Below, piece after piece: positions 32,713 to 59,299 of a stretch of 64,000 nt of DNA; within the stretch, counting starts at the first letter, position 1; every line of letters begins with the position of its first letter. A model generated the notes under the pieces. It worked only from the letters and a program-made list of their open reading frames with translations, was not told the DNA's origin and did not search any database. The position numbers and the translations under genes were made by a program. This stretch comes from Yponomeuta sedellus (taxonomy: Eukaryota > Arthropoda > Insecta > Lepidoptera > Yponomeutidae), in NCBI GenBank assembly GCA_934045075.1, contig OW203722.1, forward strand, positions 23,853,379 through 23,917,378, read 5' to 3'.

Positions 32713-33636
32713 TCTGCTTTGTAATATTATGCCTGTTCTGTCACTAGTTTTCCTAAATATCAATTTTTAATAAATAAACTAAATTTGTTCAAAATTCTGA
32801 AAAAGTAGGCCAAAAAAGAAGTCAAAGAGTATAGTGACCTGTTGCCGATTACACTTTCTGAGATAGCCCAAATGGAGATGAATCGCCTCATCTGGCAAGA
32901 CTGTTGCTACCTAGTTTTCAGGGTTCCGTACTTACTCGAAGGGTAACCGGACCCTATTACTAAGAATCCACTGTCTGTCTGTCATCCATCAGGCAGTACC
33001 GCAGTACCTAACTCATGTACCATGATAGCTAGACAGAAGAAATATTCACAGATGATGTATTACTGTTGCCGATATAACAACAAACAGGCACTAAAAACAA
33101 TAAAATAAATATTTAGGAGGGGCTTCCATGCAACAGACATGATTATTTTGCCGTTTTTAATTTCATATTAATGACGGCAACAGGTAGACGCTTGAAATAA
33201 TTAAATTAATAATGTTATAGAGCCCTGCGTGCGCAAGGCCGCCTCGCACTTGGCCGGTTTTGCTTTTTGGCTAGTTGACAGAATCCATAATCGCAATTAG
33301 GTATTTATTCAATATTCGGCCTAGGATGTAGTCTGTGAGCCTTGGTATGCGGATAGCAAAGCTTGAAAATCGGCGTGCAAAATGAAAAACCATATTTTAG
33401 AGAGTAGGTACCTACCTACACTGACCTACGTCTAGAACTATTTTGCTACCTATATTAATTGAAAATAAGTTTAATTACCATAATCTTTGACTTCAAGCAG
33501 AAACGAAAAGCCGTGGGGAAATGTTTGCCCGTTGCCTAGGCGACAGCTTCGGCAGTCGGAAAATGATTTTTATAAAAAAAAGTAAACAGTCAAATCTGTA
33601 ATTTTAATTCGCTAAATTAAAACACAAATCTTCATA
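32713..33636. other. Spacer upstream of TBC1D19
   Basis: Around 32915-33000 is a copy of a dispersed repeat beginning CAGGGTTCCGTACTTACTCG, also present near 37865 and 38157-38668. The 600 bp before the TBC1D19 ATG contain no other recognised feature and should hold its promoter. Confidence 0.5.
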
Positions 33637-36600
33637 ATGGAAGGCATAAAGGAGGAGGCTATACACCATACGGCCCTCAAGTTGGCCGAGGAGATAAAAA
33701 ACCTCTCAATTTACAAATCGTTTTATAGTGATGTACAGGTAAGCATATCCAAGGTTTACATAAACAGCACTATAGTTACATAACAAAACATATTTTGACC
33801 CAAGATGACCCCTATTTCTCGACCAGAAACTGGTATCCTCAAACAATGTAAAGAAGGAGGACTTTAGACACACGCTGCAGCAAGCTATGAAGGAAAAAGG
33901 ATTAGACACCAAACTGAGGAACACAGTCTTTCATTGGGTGCGAAGCCAGTCCAAACAAGCTGTGAGTATTTTTATCCTAGCCTCCATAAACCCAAATAGG
34001 GCTTAGTGAAATAAACCGAAAGTGAAACTTCACTAATATTGTTCCACCGAAAATTCGGAGCACATACATAGGTATAATCTTCCAACGAATAGTTGTCCTC
34101 TATTACTCACACAGCACATTTTCTTTTATTTACCTACATACAGGCACATACATTGCTTCTGGCCCCAGACTAGAATACTGTGTTGTGGAAACCAGAAACA
34201 GCGACACCATAAATATGTAAACATCCAATACCTGGAGTTTTTTTGACCCCAGCCGCGGTTCCAACCCTGGACCTCTCACATAGCAGGCATATGCGCTATC
34301 GCTGCGCCACAGAGATCGTCGATTTATTTAATCAAATGTATTTTGACAAATACTCTGGACAAGATCGACTGTTTAATTTAAAAATTTTTAGAGCACTAAC
34401 AATTACACTATCAACTTGTTAATCTAATCATTTGTTTTTTGTGTATCCACTTATTTTCACCCTTAAACCAAACATGGTAAATACACGCGATGCAAGTACA
34501 GAAACATAAAACAAACTCACTCACTGTTACTTTTTTCATACATACTTTTCCTGTAGGTGCCTACCTAGATAAACTCAAGCCTGTATACCGGAAGGGTAAA
34601 CCAACACCAAGGTTTTCCACTTTCTGTCCGAAATGCCTCTTTCGCTTCATCAACATTGTAATGCATTCTTGACCCCTATATATTTAATCGAAACATGTCA
34701 GCTTGACTTGATATAAATGTAGGTATGTCGTCCTTGCTCATTGATTTATCTTGAAGCAATGGCCAGACATATACAATGTGTAGTATTTTCTAAGGTTAAC
34801 ACAAGCACTAGACATAATAAAAACTGTATTTACACCAAATTTACTCGTCACGTCGAAACGTCGGTAAATTGTAAAAATGTAAAATAAACGAGTAAAATCC
34901 GTGTAAATACAGTTTTTATTATATACAATGTGGCCAATACCAATATATGCAGTAAACCTTTGAGCAAGAGGGCAAGGGGTGGTCTTTGCCCTATCGGGTT
35001 CCTCCAGTCTATGCCATATGTCTTCCTTCATCTTTCATATCCAATGATACTCAAGGTATTTTTGTTCAGAAACTAGATCCACTGACTTCGCTGACAAAAG
35101 CCAGTACCCAATGGGAGAAGAGAATCCACAAGTCGTTAAATTCAATGTGCTCCGACCTGGAAACTTCACTGGCCAAGATCCGACCACAAGCGGAGCAAGA
35201 GGAGATCGCCGAAAAATGGAACGAGCTTAGTACTTACAGCTTAGGTCAGTACCTACTAGGGTTGTCAGACGTCCCGCTTCTACTAGCACAAGCCAGCAAT
35301 CAATCTGTACATACTCGTCCACTGCTGGACATAGGCTGCCCAAAGACTCGCCACTTCGCTCTGTCTTCGACCATCCTCATCCAGCGATCTGCCTAAGATC
35401 GTCGGTCCAGCGAGCCGGTGGGCAAGCAAGAGTACCTTTGATATATAGAGAAAGATAGATAACACTTTATAGCGCAACCAGAAAAATATTATCGAGTTAC
35501 ATCGACGCGACGTGGTCTAACAATCCTTTGAATGAAATCGAACGTTCCCCGCCCGCGACAGCTAACGACACGATTTTTTACGAAAATCGCCCTGTAATAA
35601 ATATACCGCGAACACTATAAGTAGGTGCTTAAGTAGTCAACCAATACATCTAAATAGCATAAGCATGTATACACCGTGGATTGGCGATTTCAAGTGCTGA
35701 GGTAAGTGAACTCCATCCAAAGATCATCCCCAATCTATGTGGATGTGAACCCCTCAGTCAGATTACTCTCTCTTCAAAACTGTAGAAACTGTTTAACTGT
35801 AGTTTAAAACTGTGTGTATTCCAAAAATGTAGCATGCAATTAAAAATTAAATTTAGGCCAGGTTTTCACGGTCTTAGTACGCTCGGACCGAGTGCGCCAT
35901 CCGAGTAAACTAATGCTTCTGATTGGACGGTTTTTCGTGACAACACCAAAGTAGCCAATCAGAAGCATTTGTTCTCGGATGGCGCACTCGGACCAAGCGC
36001 ACTAAAACCGTGAAATGGCTTAACTCATTATGTGGTAAGTAAACATATATTATGTTTTAGTATCATCTTGGCCGCATCTAAAACTAGGACACCGGCGAGT
36101 TTCCACCTTTAAAAATCACAGGGAAATTAAATAAATTAATGATAGGGAATTCAAATTAATAAATGAAAATAAAATGTCAGTTACATAAGCAACTCATCAT
36201 CATCATCTGCAGTCAATCAAGAACGTTGCTTTAGCACAATCACTTCTTCTTCCTATTCTCGACTACGCTGATACCTGTTATCTTGACCTCACCGAGGAGC
36301 AACTAAACAAACTTGAGCGTCTTCAAAACCTCTGTATACGTTTCATATTTGGTCTGCGCAAATATGACCACGTCTCTGAATTTCGTTCACAGCTCAAGTG
36401 GCTCCCAATCCGTCTCCGCCGGAATACGCATATACTCTCTCTTCTATATTGCGTACTGTTTAATCCAGCTACTCCTTCCTATCTAAAAGAGCGCTTCGAG
36501 TTTCTTTACTCCTCTCATATCCTTACTCTTCGCTCTTCCCAAAACCTGTTCCTACGATACAGTATGTACAATACAGTGATATCGTTCCGATGTTAAAACC

Positions 36601-39600
36601 TAACTGCAAAGTAGGTAGTCGGGGCTGTAAGTAATGCAATTTGCTTAAGTCAGATGTCGCTGCCTGTACGTAATACAGAGAATATTGTAAAGAGGTTCGA
36701 AATTTCACTGATACCGTGAGTCGCCCATTGGCTCAATTGGTAGAGCGCTGGTACGGATAGCCAGAGGTTGCGGGTTCGAATCCCGGCATGGGTGAAAATT
36801 TTTAGCCTCTAAATAGGTTTTTAAATTTATGTAAATTATTTGTATGTATCTGTTGATAATTTTATTTATTCAAACTGTTATTGAGGCATGTATTTGGAAC
36901 CTCTGAAATTAATGTTTTCTGTTTTTTTTTTTGTACATCCACTTCCTTCTCTAATGTATTAGTCCAATTCATCCGAAGGTTGTCTGGAAGAGATCACTTT
37001 TAGTGATGAGGCCGCCGTCTGTACTCTTAGGTTAAGAAATATCTGTGTAATTTCCATTTTTATGTACAATAAAGTGTTCTCTATCTCTATCTATCTATCT
37101 AACGTTCTTGAATTGAAATTGAAATTGTTTGCAACCTACGAATAAAAACGACCAGTTACTATGTCTGCAACTGTATGCCCCAAGCGGTTATCGAGCACTT
37201 AAATTATGTAGTTTGAGGGCATATAAACCTTTACAATCATGCACCGTAAACAGAGTACTACAACTTATAATACGTTACGACGTTACGAGCTAATTGTGGG
37301 GTGTACTTGTCTACCATCTATGACGTAATAGTGGGTTCAGTTCTCACATTACCCGTCTCAATGTCTCCTTCGGCAATCCTTCGCATATAGGGTTGCCTGG
37401 TTGAAATTGCTATCAGCAATAAGGCCGCCAATTTTACCACTTCTTTTGTAACTGTTGTCTATGTAATTATTTTCTGGTCTGTACAGTAAAGAATATTCAT
37501 CTTATCTTGTCTTAGTTGTTACTTATGGTTCGTTGTATCTGTTTACAGATTTAACAAAATACAGGCCAGTGTATGCGCCCAAAGACTTTCTAGAAGTCTT
37601 ATTGACCATGTCTGGCTACGTCCCACACACGAAAGAGTAAGTTAATTCCTGGAATATAAAATTCGATTCAATACTTCTTGTGACTGCAAAGTCTGCGGCA
37701 TTTATTCTACTCCTAAAGTTTAAATTTTTTTGCATTCATATTTTTCAGAGACGAGCCCAAATGGGAGTTTGCACATCTGCCATTACAAGTCAAAACTTTA
37801 AATCAACTGGTAAGTTTTTTCGAGATATTGAAAAGAAGACTTAAAAATTCGGACTCGCGCACAGAGGGTTCCGTACATTGTAGGTAGGAACGTACATAAT
37901 ATGAAATAGTTTAGGAATGAAGTCTCGCAGTTTTTTTTTGAGGTTTTCCCGAACTTCAAAACTGTATAGTTTTCTATCTGTATTTTAGTACAAGACTATC
38001 AACATCATCAACACTATATTAACTGGTTAATTTTCATAGTTCGAGGTCAACGGGAAGTATCTCTGAATTTTGATTCTTTCTTTCGGTATAAACGGCCGTA
38101 ACTTTTTTGGATTAACTCAGAAGTTTCAACAAGCATCAAGGTACGGTTCCTTATGTACGACCTGAAGAAATGGTTCAAATTTCAACTCGATACTTCCATG
38201 CGTTCCCCAGATAAAGAGCTTTGACTACGCTTTGACTGACGGACGCTCGGGCAGACAACAAAGTGATATGTGTGATACACATCATCAACCCATTACGTCC
38301 CCACCGAGGGGCACGGGTCTCTTCACTGATGAAGGTATAGGCCATACTCCACCACGGGGGCCAAATCCGGATTGATTGGTGGAGGCTTGCAAGACGGAAT
38401 AGGAGTGGTTACTGTTAGAAGTTTTTCAAACCGCCCTAACGCCTCTGAGTTGGCTTAACGGCTGCCATCTATCGACGGCAGCCGGCACCAACTACTTAAC
38501 GTGCCTTGCGAAGCACGGAACCGCTCGGAAAAATGCCACTAGAGTCATAGACGTTTTACCCATCCATGAACTGAACGCGACCTTCGTGATCGCTTAAGAT
38601 CAACGAGCGAGTCATATAAGATCCTATAAGGGTTCCGTTTTTCGTTTAAAGATACGGAACCCTAAAAAAGCAGGAGGCCATCCGTTCTTATTTGACCCTG
38701 CTCCCCAAGAGTATGAGATGACCGATGTCATGTCAAGTCACGCTCAATTCGCAGAGGAAGCTCTACGTGGAGTGGACAAATGGCGAGCCTCTGCTGGGGG
38801 TCAACCCGAGCATGGCGTCCTCAGTGGGTGGCTTCAGCAGTCTCGAAGCGGAGCGCATCGGTCTGGGCCAGCGCGTCGCAGGGCTGGGATACGCGCCCGT
38901 TATACAGGTATCGCTTGAAATTGTCGAACCGTGATGGGTAAGCGTCGTGCCCATACTCTTTTCAGCAGCCATCGTCAGCCATTTGACGCGCACTGCAAGA
39001 CATAGGCCACCCTCATGGTTTTCCAAACTTCACGGTTCTGACCTGGCGACTACGAACCGGACGACGCAGCGTGGGCAGGCCCTTCACCGGATGGTCTGAC
39101 GACCTGGTTACGGTGGCGGGGAGTCGCTGGATGCTGACGGCTGTACATTTTTCTTTAGTCCGCCGTTCTTGTGTCACACTGTCTGTCTTGTGTTCTTGGG
39201 GCAAAGGCCTCTCCCATGAGCTTCCACTCCTCCCTGTCTTGTGCAGTTATCTCCCATCCAGGCAAGAAGGTTGAGAGATCGACCCGCCATCTCCGCTTTG
39301 GCCGACCGCGTCTGCGATATCCGTCGCGTGGAACCCATTCATAGGTAAATAGGTATGTGGCTCCTCAACCGCACCTCACGGCCGGGACGTCAGCTCGGAT
39401 GGAAAATGCCTCTAAATTAGTGATAGCAAAGTTGATTAAAGTTAAAAGACATCGTTGATCGGCTTTATAGAAAGTAAGATAAGATAACAATATTCTCTAT
39501 TGTACAACAGAACACATATTATAAAACATGTAGATACAAAGTACAATTCGCGGCCTTATTGCTAGAAGCAATGTTTTCCAGATAACCTTAGTAGTGAAGC

Positions 39601-41283
39601 TCAATTATTTTTCCTTTCAGGAATATTTGAAGAAGGGCTCCCCACAGTGTCTAAGAGCAAAGCTCTGGTCTCAGGTGCTTGGAGCTGAAGTACAGACGCA
39701 GGTAAGGTCATTAGCACTGCCTTGCTATACCTACACACATGTTTTAAGGACATTACCACATACCGCCACGGGATTCCACGGGCGAGATAAATATTGATAT
39801 GCTGATTAGATCAGATAATTATTACCACGCATTCTATCCCACTTTGATGAACTAGTTATGATTTTGTACGTCTTTCTAATTCGAATCAGTAACTTTTGGG
39901 GCTAGTTAAAATTTGCTTTGCGGCATATATTTAGTTTATTATTACGGTGTTATTTATAAAAAAAAAAACACGAATCCTTGCCGATTAAAATAATATGCGG
40001 TGGAGATTCTTCAAGGAAAAGCCATAGCAACATATTGAATAAAACGCCTCCGGACTGATTGATACCTACGGGAATTGTATTTTTATAAATAAGGCCGTTA
40101 GAAATATCTCATCATGAGTATCAGGCATAGTTTCAAAACTAAGTATGTAGATAAAATTACGTAGAGATACTTTGTAATTACACGATTCGCATATTATAGT
40201 TGAAATTGGAACGCTGTTGAACGCTAGCTATCTCTTATAGCATAGCCTTATAATCTGCTGTATCCATTATCCCAGGCCTCACTAAAAACAAAATACGCTC
40301 TAGACGATTACCCAAGCATTATGATAATCTCTGTGCTCTTTCCAGCAAGACCTGGTTTTCATGCAGCTGAAGAAGAGCGTGGTGGAAGTGGACCTGATGA
40401 TAGATAAGCTCATCTTCAAAGACGTTCAGCTGACCGCATCCAATGACGACCAGTACTTCGTGTTTGAAGACCTCTTGTATCAGGTAACCTTTGGAGTATT
40501 TAGGTCATCAGTTCTTACATACTTCTCTTCAAAGGTATGGTGGGTGGGGCGGTAAAGCTCGGTAGATTTAGATATTTTTTATGTAGCCTATACACGTTCC
40601 ACTGCAGGGGACAGGGCTTCTCTCAGACAGAGAGTATAGGCTTAATTTCCTCCAGTGCCCACCGCGGATTGGCAATTTCAAGCGCTGAGGTATTTGAACA
40701 CCTCATTCTCTCAGGTTTCCTTACGATGTGTTCCTTGACCGTTAGCGAGTAGTATTGCTACTACAGTTTAGCAAATGTACCTGCGTAACTTAAAAAATAA
40801 CCATTTACTGACCGACCGACTAAATTAATTTAAAGCTTAGAAACAATTTTATGAACTATGTGCCTGTTGGATTACTTAATAAATAAAAAATAAAATAATT
40901 TTCAAGCCCAGAACAAAATGGCCTTCCTTCAAAACTACGTTGCGAGAGGTACCTACTCGTACCAACAAAAAAGCAATAAACTAAACTGAATTTAAGAATG
41001 CGAAGTATGCAGGTATTGGCGGGTACTAGTCGGTTTTAGATTTAGTTTTTGCTTCAGATTACTTTTTCAGGGACTGGTTAGTTACATTCTGATACCCGTC
41101 TCCTCACATTCTGCCAGGTAATGCTCTGCTTCTCCCGGGACTGCGAGGTGATGCACCAGCTCCGCGACAGCCTCGGGAACCCCCTGACGGTGGCCGTCAA
41201 AGGAAAGCAAGGCGCAGCCGAGTGCACCACGACCGTCTTCCCGCCCAGCGGAATCATCCCTTTCCATGGGTTCACTATGTACG
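33637..41283 (+). CDS. TBC1D19: TBC1 domain family member 19, first nine coding exons (3' end missing)
   Basis: Exons 33637-33738, 33827-33961, 35070-35244, 37549-37636, 37749-37809, 38755-38907, 39621-39701, 40346-40483 and 41118-41283 join in phase, giving 366 residues. The protein starts MEGIKEEAIHHTALKLAEEI. The segment QWEKRIHKSLNSMCSDLE and RPVYAPKDFLEVL are family hallmarks. The TBC (Rab-GAP) domain opens with YLKKGSPQCLRAKLWSQVLG. The arginine-finger motif IxxDxxR reads IFKDVQL, so the catalytic Arg position is Leu, which I recall for this subfamily; the YQ of the glutamine finger is present (DLLYQ). Coding stops at PFHGFTMY plus a phase-1 donor. About 150-160 C-terminal residues expected from vertebrate orthologues are not found before the next gene; the N gap lies just downstream. 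Confidence 0.92.
34128..34325 (-). repeat. tRNA-like SINE B, in a TBC1D19 intron
   Basis: The minus strand carries a degenerate tRNA-like core (34255-34320) next to CACATACATTGCTTCTGGCC and AACATCCAATACCTGGAG, the same unit as 56466-56665 and 56718-57000. A G-type LINE end at 34560-34670 follows. Confidence 0.65.
34814..34922. repeat. Foldback element with 22-bp perfect arms
   Basis: The arms ATAATAAAAACTGTATTTAC (start) and GTAAATACAGTTTTTATTAT (end) are reverse complements. The middle has further imperfect complementarity (TTTACTCGT / ACGAGTAAA). No ORF. Confidence 0.85.
35245..35856. other. TBC1D19 intron segment
   Basis: 35290-35415 resembles a LINE-derived repeat (CCACTGCTGGACATAGGCTG; CAGCGATCTGCC). 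The rest is without recognisable features. Confidence 0.4.
35857..36019. repeat. Foldback MITE
   Basis: The ends GCCAGGTTTTCACGGT and ACCGTGAAATGGC are near-complementary, as are long internal stretches (CGAGTGCGCCATCCGAG / CTCGGATGGCGCACTCGG, GCTTCTGATTGG / CCAATCAGAAGC). About 160 bp, no ORF. Confidence 0.85.
36206..37100 (+). repeat. LINE reverse-transcriptase remnant interrupted by SINE A
   Basis: 36206-36565 encodes, in one frame, the thumb/C-terminal region of a LINE reverse transcriptase (QSLLLPILDYADTCYLDL, CIRFIFGLRKYDHVSEFR). 36567-36822 is a plus-strand SINE A with intact tRNA-like core (36723-36794). 36950-37100 is a LINE-type tail with GGTTGTCTGGAAGAGATCAC, AATAAAG and CTATCTATCTAT. 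Confidence 0.75.
37370..37510 (+). repeat. LINE-type 3' end repeat
   Basis: The family of 985-1115 in plus orientation: GCAATAAGGCCGCCAATTTT, then ACAGTAAAGAATATTCATCT and a TTATCTTGTCTTA tail, 40 bp before a TBC1D19 exon. Confidence 0.7.
37810..38754. repeat. Nested repeats in a TBC1D19 intron
   Basis: The dispersed repeat with GGTACGGTTCCTTATGTACG (from 38157) is cut by a plus-strand repeat F copy (about 38285-38605) and resumes with CCTATAAGGGTTCCGTTTTT to 38668, so repeat F inserted later. Confidence 0.6.
39045..39600. repeat. RTE-like LINE C-terminal remnant and LINE 3' end
   Basis: 39050-39145 reads (plus strand) GRRSVGRPFTGWSDDLVTVA then GSRWML, the end of an RTE-type reverse transcriptase ORF. 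39150-39345 is a further unclassified repeat. 39475-39598 is a minus-strand copy of the GATAAGATAACAATATTC LINE-type 3' end. Confidence 0.65.
39702..41117. repeat. TBC1D19 introns with repeat D
   Basis: 40575-40765 is repeat D in minus orientation (GTTCCACTGCAGGGGACAGG). The sequence around 40200-40300 recurs at 41660-41780 (GAAATTGGAACGCTGTTGAA, ATAATCTGCTGTATCCAT), an unclassified repeat. The rest is AT-rich. Confidence 0.55.
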
Positions 41284-41339
41284 GTGAGTCGACTTCGAAA
41301 TAGCCACCGAAACGTATTCGGCGGTTCCCTCGAACGTAA

Positions 41340-42072
41340 TTTAGCCAAAGATGCCGTGTGTGCGCCCGGTCAGGTACTTGATGGGTGACCATCCCGTGAC
41401 TACCGCTAGTCGCATATTTTCCGAACGCTTCCGTGCTTCGCAAGGCACGTAATGCCTTAAGACATGTCAGAGGCCTTATGGGCAGCTTGATAACTTCTGA
41501 CAGTAAGACCCGCCACTGTCTTACAATCCTCCACCAACCCGGACTTGGCCCACGTGGTGGAGTATGGCCTAACCTTCCTGCGATGCAGGAAGAGACCCAT
41601 GCCCCAGGAGTGGCATAAGGGTTGATATCGAACCTCTACTTTATGATTACACAATTTACATAATTTTAGGAGAGAAATTGGAACGCTGTTGAAGCCAACT
41701 ATCTCATATAGCCTTATAATCTGCTGTATCCATCATCAGACTACGGTGAAGCCGATTACCCAAGCATTATGCCAATCTTAATGTAGAGGGTTGATAGCAT
41801 GCCTTTTGTGCTCTAAAGTTTTCATAATCATAATGCTATTATAACTTAGAAAAAAAAGTCGTTGGCACATACCTGAACTGGGAATCGAACCTGTGTCTCT
41901 CGCTTCCGAGTCCATTGCTCTGCCCACTGGACTACCGCGGCTCTTTGTGAAGTTAGTAACAATACCACGCGCTAATATGAAAGAAAATATCGTGAGGAAA
42001 CCTGAGTGTCAATGGTGTTCAAATACCTCAGCGCTTAAAATTGGCAATCCGCGGTGGGCACACCTGGTATTT
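41340..42072. repeat. Repeat F (-), tRNA-like repeat and repeat D beside the gap
   Basis: 41345-41625 is repeat F reversed. 41868-41945 is a tRNA-like core on the minus strand (GCCGCGGTAGTCCAGTGGGC, GGTTCGATTCCC). 41955-42072 is repeat D, cut by the N run. No TBC1D19 exon is visible. Confidence 0.65.
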
Positions 42073-42272
42073 NNNNNNNNNNNNNNNNNNNNNNNNNNNN
42101 NNNNNNNNNNNNNNNNNNNNNNNNNNNNNNNNNNNNNNNNNNNNNNNNNNNNNNNNNNNNNNNNNNNNNNNNNNNNNNNNNNNNNNNNNNNNNNNNNNNN
42201 NNNNNNNNNNNNNNNNNNNNNNNNNNNNNNNNNNNNNNNNNNNNNNNNNNNNNNNNNNNNNNNNNNNNNNNN
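42073..42272. other. Assembly gap of exactly 200 N
   Basis: A round-number N run is normally a scaffold join of unknown true length. It sits where the missing 3' exons of TBC1D19 should be. Confidence 0.99.
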
Positions 42273-42808
42273 ACAATATTTGTTTAGTATGATTTGGCTG
42301 CAACTTTTGCGACACAAAACTTGTTTGGATTGTGATGATGCGGTTTTGTGAAAACGGTTTGTATTTGTGTGCGTGAGAGGCGCTTTCCGAAGAGCTTTAG
42401 ATCGTAGGAACCTATCGGTCTCATTTATAAAACCACGATTCCCTAAAACACTCTTCAGACTCTGTTTAAATAGTCTTTAGTAAAAGGAGCGATGTAGATA
42501 ATCACAGATTATGTAAACTGCCAATTTGATGAGGAGTCTTTTAGAGGAATCTTGTTTTTATAAATAAAACCGAATGTCTTTAAGAAAAGCCTGAAATGTT
42601 AACATTGTTATTTGTATTGTTGTATATTTTGTTTTCCTTTTTTTTGTATAGTGTTTTTATACTATTTACTATTTAGTCGTTTTCTTGTACCACACAGTAG
42701 GGAAAGTATTTTTTTTAATAAAGAGAAAAGTTTAAGTCACAAGTTACCAATAAAACGCAAAGTACAAAGTAGACTGTTATGTTCATTGCAATATACTCTG
42801 TACAAATG
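42273..42808. other. Sequence between gap and ALKBH8 stop
   Basis: AT-rich, no exon of TBC1D19 and no repeat that I recognise. Confidence 0.4.
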
Positions 42809-57905
<15,097 letters not shown>

Positions 57906-58730
57906 CTTTTAAGAATTCAAGCGTTTTTTTAGAGTAGGTAACATTGATTTTCTTGTGATTCTGAAAACACAGAAAAAAATGTTTTACGTTTTATTTTTAA
58001 AAGTTTCCTAATATTATCAAACCAATGTCATTCTAAACTAAGTTAGACGCAAAACTATCCATTTAAACTTGATTTAAACAGGCCCCCTCAATGATTGACC
58101 GACGAAATCACCTGTTGGTTGGCTAGAAGAAAATACTACATACATACATAACCTCACGCCTGTATCCTAGAGGGGTAGGCAGAGACCAGGGACTGCCACT
58201 TGCCACGTTCCTGACAGATCACCTTCGCTTCATCAACGTTCATAAGTCGTTGCATGCACGCACGCCGGTTCCGGGTACTTTTTATCTTTCCCTTTGCTAA
58301 TACATCCCCTATTTGGTCGATGTATGTCCGCCTGGGACGACCCTTGCCAACCCTTCCACTCACATTTAGAATACTATTTAGAATTCAGCCCGCCAATTGA
58401 ACAATCTTTACTGTTGCAATAAATTATTTATTAATAATAAATTAACAAACTCTTTGCAATGGCATGTCTTCATGAAGTCTGTTTATATTAGCTTGTCCGG
58501 CCATTCTTTTCATGCAAGTTTTGATCTTGACTGTAAAACATAAAATCAAATCAATATTTAAACGGACCTGCGGGAACTTATTTACTAAAACGCCGATTTG
58601 TTATTATAATACAGTATTTTTGATTTTGTAATTTTAGTTACATTAATTATCATTTCCAGAATGATAATTAGAGTAATAATAATAATAAATATTCATGGAC
58701 ATATTACACAGATCTCGTTAGCTTCCTGTT
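57906..58730. other. Spacer upstream of the visible ALKBH8 exons
   Basis: Apart from the LINE remnant at 58140-58365 this region is AT-rich with no recognisable upstream ALKBH8 exon. Confidence 0.4.
58140..58365 (-). repeat. LINE reverse-transcriptase C-terminal remnant (repeat G)
   Basis: The minus strand encodes [20 protein letters not shown] then [19 protein letters not shown] and a stop after SAYPSRIQA, the end of a non-LTR polymerase. Smaller pieces are at 4925 and 15835. Confidence 0.75.
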
Positions 58731-58941
58731 CCTGGAGGGAATATAGGTCAATGGACTAGTCCTGGAGGGAATATAGGTCAATGGACTAGTTTTTAACCTG
58801 GAGGGAATATAGGTCAATGGACTAGTTTTTAAGGACGACAGGTGGCGCTCCGAGCGAAATCAGCTGTTGTTATTCAAGTTGCAGAATTATTTCACATAAC
58901 TGAGTCCTGGAGGGAATATAGGTCAATGGACTAGTTTTTAA
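58731..58941 (+). promoter_or_regulatory. Tandem 5' monomers of the LINE
   Basis: Units at 58731-58760, 58761-58796, 58797-58832 and 58906-58941 share CCTGGAGGGAATATAGGTCA followed by ATGGACTAGT; the last three add TTTTTAA or similar. A 73-bp unique segment separates units three and four. Repeated 5' monomers carry promoter activity in some LINEs (mouse L1); the same role here is inference. Confidence 0.75.
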
Positions 58942-59299
58942 AAGTTTGAGTGTGTAATCGTGTCCACGAGTGTTATCTACCTAATCCCAGTGCTATGAAG
59001 TGATAATTTAGTGATACTAATTTGGAACTGGCAAACTTCCATTGACGGCATATAGACTAACCGTGAGTTAACGGGGACGCTCATTGCCACTACTTACCAA
59101 CAATTCAGACGTATAATTAGCAACATTCGTTATTATATTCAGAAACACAGTATTTCACAAGTTTTGTGGATCATAGAGGTTGCGGGCAGTTTCATTTATT
59201 TTTTCCGCACTGACTTTTTTTAGGCCAACCGCACCTAAAGCGCCTACTATCAAAATCAGCTGTGTGAATTACTGTTGACCAAGTAAGCTCTTTGGGATA

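Noticed and set aside
34490..34672. Possible extra TBC1D19 exon (GAYLDKLKPVYRKGKPTPR)
   Set aside because: The sequence is a repeat G-type LINE end, and exons 33827-33961 and 35070-35244 already join in phase with family-like spacing.
41893..42351. Several frames running through the N block
   Set aside because: They exist only because N codons are read as unknown residues.
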